Shown in pieces: positions 57,482 through 64,000 of a stretch of DNA of 64,000 nt (position 1 is the stretch's first letter; each line of letters begins with the position of its first letter). This stretch comes from Cylicocyclus nassatus. Lineage: Eukaryota > Nematoda > Chromadorea > Rhabditida > Strongylidae. The notes below the pieces were generated by a model. The model was not told where the DNA came from. It ran no database searches and saw nothing but the letters and a program-made list of their open reading frames with translations. The position numbers and the translations under genes were made by a program. The stretch is from positions 107,153,769 through 107,217,768 of the forward strand of contig CATQJL010000001.1 of NCBI GenBank assembly GCA_958299035.1, read 5' to 3'.

Positions 57482-60117
57482 TATAGTTCAAACGAGCGAA
57501 GAATTTCGTCAAACGAATGATATCGAATAATTGGCTTTTGAAAATTATTCGATTGTTCGAATACTTGAAAGTCGAATATTCGACCATATGATTATTGGAT
57601 TATTCGAATAATCGAATATTCGACCAGCCCCCTTTATTCGATATTTGTTCATTCGAAATTTGAAATGTATCATTAATCGAATATCGTTCAATCTGTGATT
57701 TCCAGATTATTCGAATTCGAATATTCGATTAATGATACATTTCAAATTTCGAATGAACAAATATCGAACAAATGGGGCTGGTCGAATATTCGATTATTCG
57801 AAATAATCATATGGTCGAATAGTCGACTTTCAAGTATTCGAACAATCATACCTCTCCGAATATTCGACTATTCGAATAATTTGAATAACCTAGTGGCTCA
57901 AACATAGCTGGTTTTTTCTTTGTTGCAGTTTTCTGCAAAATTTAGTCGCTATATTTGGCTTAGATTTGTAGCTAATAATTATATGCGTAGCAAGTAAAAG
58001 GTTGCCTTTTTATTGTCGTTTGGTCAGGGTTTTACCTTGAAAACTGAGCAAAATTTTACTCAAACATGTAGTCCATGATGTTCGTTATAGTGATGTGTAC
58101 CTTGTACAACATAGATACTATTAAAAACTAAGTTCTTGTTCCTATCTTTCAAGAAAGCATGGAAGTCACTCTCAAGCAGCAAAATTCAAACACTTCAATT
58201 TTACTCAGGACTTTGGGTATGGAACTTATCTGATATGCTGATTACGTGGTAGCCCACAACCTACGAAATAAGATCCCCTTGTCGGCAACGGCTGTAAGTA
58301 CACTCTTTATCGTTGCGCGCGATTTCGCGGTCCGAAACGTGTTAAGATGGCTACTATGCTTACTTACAAGGAGATGGTCAGAAGTGGTCAACTCAAGCAA
58401 GCTGCATACCGTTAGATGCAAACGCTGACTTTAAATCTGTCTTCCTTATCTGCAGAACACTTTTGTGGATGAAATTATAAGCCGTTAAAGACCATTGTTT
58501 GCTAAGGAACCGTGCGTGTAAAGCACCAACTTGGCCGTGCAGAGGCATTCTCGGCTCAGTGCTGGCCAAAAGCATTCAACTAGGTCACTCCGTATGGCCC
58601 GTACCTAGAAATGAGATATAAGGGCAATAATGTGCCTAATTGCGCAGTTTCTGTGTAAGATTTTCGCAGTAAAGCTGCTCATAACTTCACCTACAAAAGC
58701 ATTCTGCAGACCTGAAAGATAGATTTGAAATTAGCGTTCTATGCTGCATCAAATGGTATGCAGCTTGTTCGGATTGGCCGCTTCGACTTCTGATCATTCA
58801 CTTGTTAGTAACCATTTCAAGTCAGCATTTATTCTTCTTCACAAAAGTTTTTCCCGAAGTTACCGATTCAACGTGAAAAACCTTTTAGAATAGGTAGGTT
58901 TGTAATTTATTCGTGATGTCAGAACTGCTTGAGTTCTAAAACTAGCACTGAGAGAGCGCGAGGAAGGCCTACAGTAATAGAATCACTGAACCCTGCAGCA
59001 GAGGTGACGCACTGTTGTCTATATAGTACTTTTGTGCGCATTGGTATTCAGAAAAGAAAAGAACTAGAAATATTTATATATTAGCTGCTAATCTGGTACT
59101 TGTGGAAAATTATCAATCGCTGAGTTTCACAGTCTCTGTTGTGATTGAACTTTCACAAAGTTGTTCAATTGTATTTTTGAGGTTCGCATTTTTGTTGTAA
59201 GGCAACTTCCGCATCTTTTACTTAGGTTCAAAATAATTATTGTTTAACCTACACCCTTCTCGAAGTATTATTCCTCTATGAACTTTGCAACATTCTAACA
59301 CTAGTTTTTTTGCGCCTCTTGACTATAAGGGCAGCCGGTTTGAGTATAGTGACGGACATAAGGCTGCCGGCCTTGCACCGATGAACTTATCACTCGTTTT
59401 TTCACATGCGGGCGGTGATTAGGCTGGCTAGGCAGGTGAAGATTTCGGGATAAAGGAAAGAATTTTGCCTATACGTCCTGCCTTAGAGGACTGCTGGTCC
59501 TTCACATGCTTATGCAAGCTATTTAAGAACCAGTGGTCGTTAAAGGGAGCCTAAGGACACCTTTGCTTCTTCACCCGATTAGCTTGGGGTATTTGCGCAT
59601 GATATCGCATCTCAACTTCTCAGATGTGATTTCCAGAAGATAGTTCACCACCCAAATGAATTATGCATAAGACCTACACTATCCTCTGGCATGACTCGCG
59701 ACTCATGCTCAAAAAGGGACTTGCTAGCCATTATGTCATATGATAATTTATTAGTATGATTGACCGATTGGGGACATACTTGAACTCAATGTAGAACAGC
59801 AAGTTTTCTCTTGACATCGAATGTTCGAATGAATGGTCTTCAATATTCGAATATTCGAATAACTGTCTTTCAAGTTGACTCGAATATTCTAATATTCGAA
59901 TACCTGTCTTTCGAAACTCCTCGAAACGAATATTCGAATAACTTATTTTTCTAAATCGTCGAATGAACGAATTGTTCGAATACAGGCCTTTTTTATTTAT
60001 TCGTCTATTCGAATAATGGAATGATTGGACTTTCTCGAATATTCGACTATTCGAATATTTGAATAGTCGAATATTTCAAATAAATTATTCGAACACGAAT
60101 ATTCGGTTCTAACTATA
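57482..60117. mobile_element. ATTCG element copy B (2636 bp), inside LINE3
   Basis: Ends TATAGTTCAAACGAG and ...GGTTCTAACTATA are partial inverses. The flanks agtaacgag (57473-57481) and agtaatgag (60118-60126) match at 8 of 9 positions, and LINE3 continues on both sides. The left end (57560-57850) is itself an inverted duplication of the ATTCG array. The interior aligns with copy A in reverse. It includes FB6-b and a decayed H2 3' end at about 58990 (gcagaggtgacgcactg). No recognisable protein. Confidence 0.78.
58370..58797. repeat. FB6-b foldback inside ATTCG element B
   Basis: ggagatggtcagaagtggtc and aagctgcataccgttagatg at the left pair with their diverged inverses at the right (catcaaatggtatgcagctt, cgacttctgatca). 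The layout matches FB6-a (28331-28774). Confidence 0.5.
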
Positions 60118-60350
60118 AGTAATGAGGCATGGTCTTGGCTCTTATGATTTGATTGAGGATACCCCAGAGCCAACAGGCTCCAGACTGTCCCTTCCCAGAA
60201 CTCACTTGGTATATCGTCCACCTTTGCCTTATCGTTCTTTGTTATTGTTACTGCTAGTCATAATTCGTCTGCTGTAACTGCTGATACCGGTCCTTGAACC
60301 ATTTCAATCCTTGGCATTGAACTAATGGTGCGGTTTGTGATAGCCATCCT

Positions 60351-61466
60351 TAGGGTTGAGCAAAAGGTCAGGCACATTCTACAAAAAACCCCCTCCCCAT
60401 TGTGAAAGCCCCTAAACACCCCTCCGCTTCTCTCCCAGGCCGGACAATGGTATGTCGAAGAGAATCAGCCTTTGCTAAAGGGTTCTTGTTCTTTGCAATT
60501 CTGTAGGCCGGACTATCTGCGCTTGAACGACCACATGCAACTCGACGGCAGATTTTGAACTGAGATAACCCTTTTTCAGAGCTGTAATTTCCACAAAAGT
60601 GGAGGTTTGGCTCCAAATTTTCAATATAGCAAGAAAGGTTTTGTGCCCAATACTCTTACTAGAAAAGGAGCGATTTTTGAATACTGAAGCCAAGTTGAGG
60701 GGGTAAGGCGCAAGGCTACAGAAGCTCAGGCGGCCTGAGGGATTGCTCAGGCTCAGGCGGCCTGAGGGATTGCGCCCGACTCCATTAACTTCGTTTCCGA
60801 AGCTCCTCTACCTAAGTTTGAGGTGATTCGCTAGCACAACCCTCGAAGATCCGATAGTAAGTGCTTGAGCTTAGTTCGATTTATTTCTGCCTTGTGATAA
60901 GCCATGGAGTTAAAGCAGTCAAGGGTAAAAAACGTGCCGGTTGGAATTTTGGCAGCACTTCTTACTCCACTATCTGAAAGCGATAAAGCCTGATCTCTAG
61001 CATAGACTTGTATTGACTTTTTTCACTTTTGAGACCAAGTTAATCATGTTTGAAAATCAGGCTTTTTAAATGTTAAGAGACACTGGAAAATGAGTAGGAA
61101 TGGTTTTAGAGCTCATCGAGGTAGTTTGACGTGTTGATTACGGAAATGACCCATTTCACACACTAAGCTTCGTTGGTGACCTTACGTACCTGTCAAGGTG
61201 AAAGATGAAGATTTAAATTTTGTCTGAAACTTTAGTTGTGGAATCAATTACTATGCTCTTTACGGCCGTCATTTCTTCAGTACTGGTAAGGCTGCGATAT
61301 CTACCGGACTAGAGCTTTTCTTCTTCACCTTAGTCGTAGTATGTCCTCAAATTTTTGTACAAAATTGATTCTTAATTATGACCCCCATCCCTCAGTCTTA
61401 CCCTCAATAGGACCCCCTCCCCCCCCCCCTCCAGGTCGGGCACGCCTGACCCCACGCTCAACCCTG
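60351..61466. mobile_element. DNA element with (C/T)AGGGTTGAGC ends (1116 bp), inside LINE3
   Basis: TAGGGTTGAGCAAAAGGTCA at the left and CACGCTCAACCCTG at the right are inverse. LINE3 coding blocks abut both sides. The 8-mers gccatcct and gccacttc agree only partly, so hAT membership is suggested by the ends but not proven. A tandem pair caggcggcctgagggattgc lies near 60728-60770. C runs flank the inner ends. Confidence 0.6.
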
Positions 61467-62320
61467 GCCACTTCTTCGAAATGTGTTCTCCATCTTTCGG
61501 TGATGTCCTGTGGCCTTCTCAAGGTCCTATCAGTTCATCGATATGAAGGGAAGTGCATATCCTATGTACACTCGGACTCTTCTTTTCGCCAAGCCATATA
61601 TATCTCGTTTTCCTTCTCGGAACTTCGACTTGTTGTAGAGCTCTTTCATGTATGCCTGCTTTGCCCTCTTACAGATCCCTTCGCAGTGCGCTTAGCTGCT
61701 TGGTAAGTCTGGCGATCTTTCTTTAGCTTCGTCTTATGCCATTGCTTCTACGCACCTTGTACTTCGTCATTCCACCACCATGTTTCGCGGTTAGTTCTTC
61801 TTCTTCCCAGCTTCGATTTCCGAGAACTTTGTGGTCCAGGATTGCTCTAGGCTTCCCTTTTCTTTATGAGACTTGCAGCTCCTCCTTTGCCGTATTGTGG
61901 ATCTTTAGTTTTCACCATCTGAGGCAATTCCTGGTCTCTGTAGCTTTTCTTGTGCGCCTATCTACCGATATCTTGAAGTCGATCAGCAGCGGTCTACTTT
62001 GAGAAATGCAGCTCTCATCAGGGATGACTTCGCAGCTTTGTTTTTGAGATCCCTTTGTCGAATAGCCTAGTAGTATATTTGCGTCCGTTGATCACCACTA
62101 GCTAACCACGTGGTCATACTTCTGAAGTAGGTGTTCGCTGCTAGGTTGTTGACCAAGGCAAGCTCTAGAACTCTCTCTGCGGTCACTCCCTTCATTGCAA
62201 GTTCCATACCCATTTCCGTGACGTTTCCCAGCTCCTTCTCTTTTCTCCCATGTGTCCACTCAAATCCGCTCCTAATAGGAGTGTCTCTGTTGTGGTGTTG
62301 AGCTGACATGGTCGTTGATC
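61467..62320 (-). pseudogene. LINE3 endonuclease end and linker remnant
   Basis: The GADLSGHMG stretch corresponds to the conserved GDLN/GH part near the end of apurinic-type endonucleases of RTE elements. NRETWWWNDEVQ, KKDRQTYQAAKRTAKGS and ERWRTHFEEV are linker landmarks in different frames. The N-terminal endonuclease is absent. Plus-strand frames of 88-121 codons at 61341-62002 are shadows. Confidence 0.78.
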
Positions 62321-62959
62321 GAAATAAATATGATCCAAATAAGTGAATAAAGGCAGTATCGGCTTAGAGCACAGGAAAAAAGTGAGAACAAAAAGGCAAA
62401 ATGATACCTTGAATGAAAACTTTAAGGTGAGCGACATTTTCATTAGATGTAGTGTGAAGCGCAATATCTATCATCGAATCCCAAATATGTGTAGCGGAGT
62501 CATGCCAACTTGAAGCGTGGCGGTTTGATAGCGAGAGAGAGAGAGCACGAAAATATGCTGTAAGTGTAGGTTTGACAAGCGCGCCTTCAATCAAGGAAAG
62601 TCCGCAACTTCATCTGAGAGCCGATCATATGATAGCTAGTTCTGCCCATCATGAGTATGAGATGAGTGATGTAGAGTAATGAGATTTTTAAAATCGGCTT
62701 TCGAGCTCAAGGTAGGATTTTGACCGAGAAAGCCGTCCAAGATCGAAAAATCATCCAAAACTTGTGTGAGTTCACAGAAATATTTGCTCCAAAATGGCTC
62801 AGTTGTCTTGATGACGTTCTGGAGAAGAATTAATGCGGGGAAGGGTTTTACGTCAAGAAAGCAATACGTTTTACAAAATACTTTTGTAAACGATATTTTA
62901 TGTGTACAGTTCTGACTTGGTATCTTATGATTTATGTCCTGCTTCAAAGATTTCTACAT

Positions 62960-63187
62960 TATTGCCAAAAGTCCTTCCCCCCCCCCTTTCCCCCCCCCCC
63001 TCCCCCTCCTGCTCCCAAATGAACCCTCGTGAGTTATAAGAACGTAAGTGACTTGCTTGTACTTGCACATATTGCTAAGCTTGTCCAAAATTTGGGATAC
63101 CCCAGGTCTTTTTCCAGAGGGCATGGCTAAAGCGATCCCCTCCATTCAAAAACTTCCTTGGCCTTCTGAAAACTGGATCGCCACTAG
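62960..63187. mobile_element. hAT-type MITE relative of 3526-3791
   Basis: The left end TATTGCCAAAAG, with C tracts inside, and the right end ...GGATCGCCACTAG are eroded inverse ends. 8-mers ttctacat (62952-62959) and tactgcat (63188-63195) match at 6 of 8. Internal gagttataagaacgtaagtg matches the MITE at 3526. Confidence 0.5.
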
Positions 63188-63195
63188 TACTGCAT

Positions 63196-64000
63196 GGGTG
63201 ACTTATATAGGTCGATGACGAAGTTCGTATCGCTTTTTTGACCTACCCAAGTCACATATGGTTCAAGAAACATCCAAGGCAGCTTCCCTTCTCATCAATA
63301 TCCTTTTCTGAAACACTTTTCGTGTCAGCAATTTCGTTGTATCGAGTCCACCGTATTAATCTTGCCTTGCTGTAACTAATTTCTTTCAGATGTGCATAAC
63401 AACCTTTGGAAAGAAATTCTATTACGAGCAGATAGCACTAATCTCGTCAACACTCTTTTAAAGTCTCACTGTACTCATTTTGACATTTCTGCTTCCTAGG
63501 TATTTTAAAAATAATTTTTTTGGTGTGTAGTATCATAATCGTTTTGTTTGAGCATTGCAAACGGTTACTTGTTAGACAGATCAGGCCTCGTTTGATAATC
63601 TTCTTCGTCTCTATCTCACAACCGACCTAAGCGGATTTCGCAAGTGTAAGCATGTAAGCGACAATGTTAGTTCTATAATTGCGTGGTTATTGCAGTCTCC
63701 AAAATCCTCGTTCAAGTGATTAACTTCGTTAACTCTGTGATATCATGCACGCAGTAAAGTTTTGGTCCTTCAACAGATGGAGATTTTTTGGTATGATAGG
63801 ATGGTTTTTTAGGGTAGTTGATTTCTCTATGATGCTGACAGTCATCGAGACACATGTGTTGAAAGGAGTAGAACTTGAATGTCTGCGCACTGCGGCCATT
63901 TTGCGCGCAAATTGCTGACATTTCAAAAGTAGCAATTTGCTTACGTGGAACTATTGTCGGCAGATGTCGGCACCACAGAGAGACTATATTTACGGCCTGA
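63196..64000. other. No recognisable feature
   Basis: AT-rich sequence. Overlapping minus-strand frames of 68-69 codons at 63712-63935 have no motif. The window ends here. Confidence 0.4.

Larger units (their letters stand above)
56195..62320 (-). mobile_element. LINE3: RTE-clade retrotransposon split by two DNA elements
   Basis: In minus-strand order, this copy has the end of the endonuclease domain (ETLLLGADLSGHMGEKRR, about 62250-62305), the linker (NRETWWWNDEVQ, about 61759-61795), RWRTHFEEV (about 61467-61500), a DNA element, MAITNRTISSMPRIE and DDIPSEFWE (about 60193-60350), the ATTCG element copy B, and the reverse transcriptase and tail (57481-56220). It is the longest LINE copy here, yet heavily mutated. 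It belongs to a different RTE lineage from LINE1 by sequence style and is closer to LINE2. Confidence 0.82.

Noticed and set aside
60343..61475. 8-bp duplication for the element at 60351-61466
   Set aside because: The adjacent 8-mers agree only in part, so the element is called on its inverse ends and the LINE3 interruption and not on a duplication.
1..64000. tRNA, rRNA and intact host genes
   Set aside because: I looked for A/B-box-like text, conserved rRNA stretches and long or domain-bearing frames on both strands and found none. Small or multi-exon genes with short exons cannot be excluded by eye.

Overview
The window reads as transposon-dense, gene-poor DNA from an animal genome. I found no intact protein-coding gene, no tRNA or rRNA, and no prokaryotic-style operon. 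The only recognisable coding sequence is three decayed RTE-type LINE reverse transcriptases: 33.0-34.6 kb on the minus strand, 47.4-50.1 kb on the plus strand, and 56.2-62.3 kb on the minus strand. Their protein style (WWWNDEVQ linker, FADD/YADD core, GRPRGRP-type tail) is what I associate with RTE elements of nematodes, particularly strongylids. The Helitrons, hATs and TA- or TTAA-target foldbacks would also fit other invertebrates, so the nematode assignment is a moderate-confidence inference.

Almost everything else is non-autonomous DNA transposon. Families defined here from internal comparison are: FB1 (TA target, long-armed foldback; 0.2-3.3, 7.4-9.5, 28.1-28.8, 30.6 kb); hAT-CAGGGCCCGG (1.9-2.6, 21.1-22.1, 37.2-39.6 kb); hAT-pal (two nearly identical ~1.67 kb palindromes at 11.5 and 43.2 kb); a hAT-like element with a tandem array (23.9-26.8 kb); FB3 foldbacks (6.7-14.1, 17.7-18.2, 19.4-20.4, 23.9-27.9 kb); FB4, TA-target mariner-like with CAGGGTGTCC ends (25.2, 30.9, 38.3, 40.1, 47.6 kb); R1 palindromes (35.0-36.7, 40.1-41.2, 43.0-45.8 kb); TTAA-type FB5 and FB8; two Helitron families, H1 and H2; and a strange ATTCGAATATTCG-rich element (two ~2.7 kb copies and a short one).

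The main result is stratigraphy. Target-site duplications and the rejoining of host sequence show elements nested inside elements. The deepest stack is at 6.7-14.1 kb: FB3 contains Helitron H1c, which contains the ATTCG element, which contains both FB1-b and hAT-pal. A second stack at 37.1-39.7 kb is a hAT carrying two Helitrons, one of which carries an FB4. Removing the inserts leaves 721 bp, against 720 bp for the uninterrupted copy at 1.9 kb. A third stack at 23.9-27.5 kb is FB3 containing a hAT-like element containing FB4. LINE3 is split by two DNA elements and LINE2 by one.

No genes act together here. The biologically active potential lies in the long inverted repeats (hairpin RNA), the recent hAT-pal movement, the G/C homopolymer tracts, and short sequence modules shared between families with different ends. 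Stretches between named elements are mostly AT-rich non-coding sequence in which I see nothing convincing; the long ones are listed.
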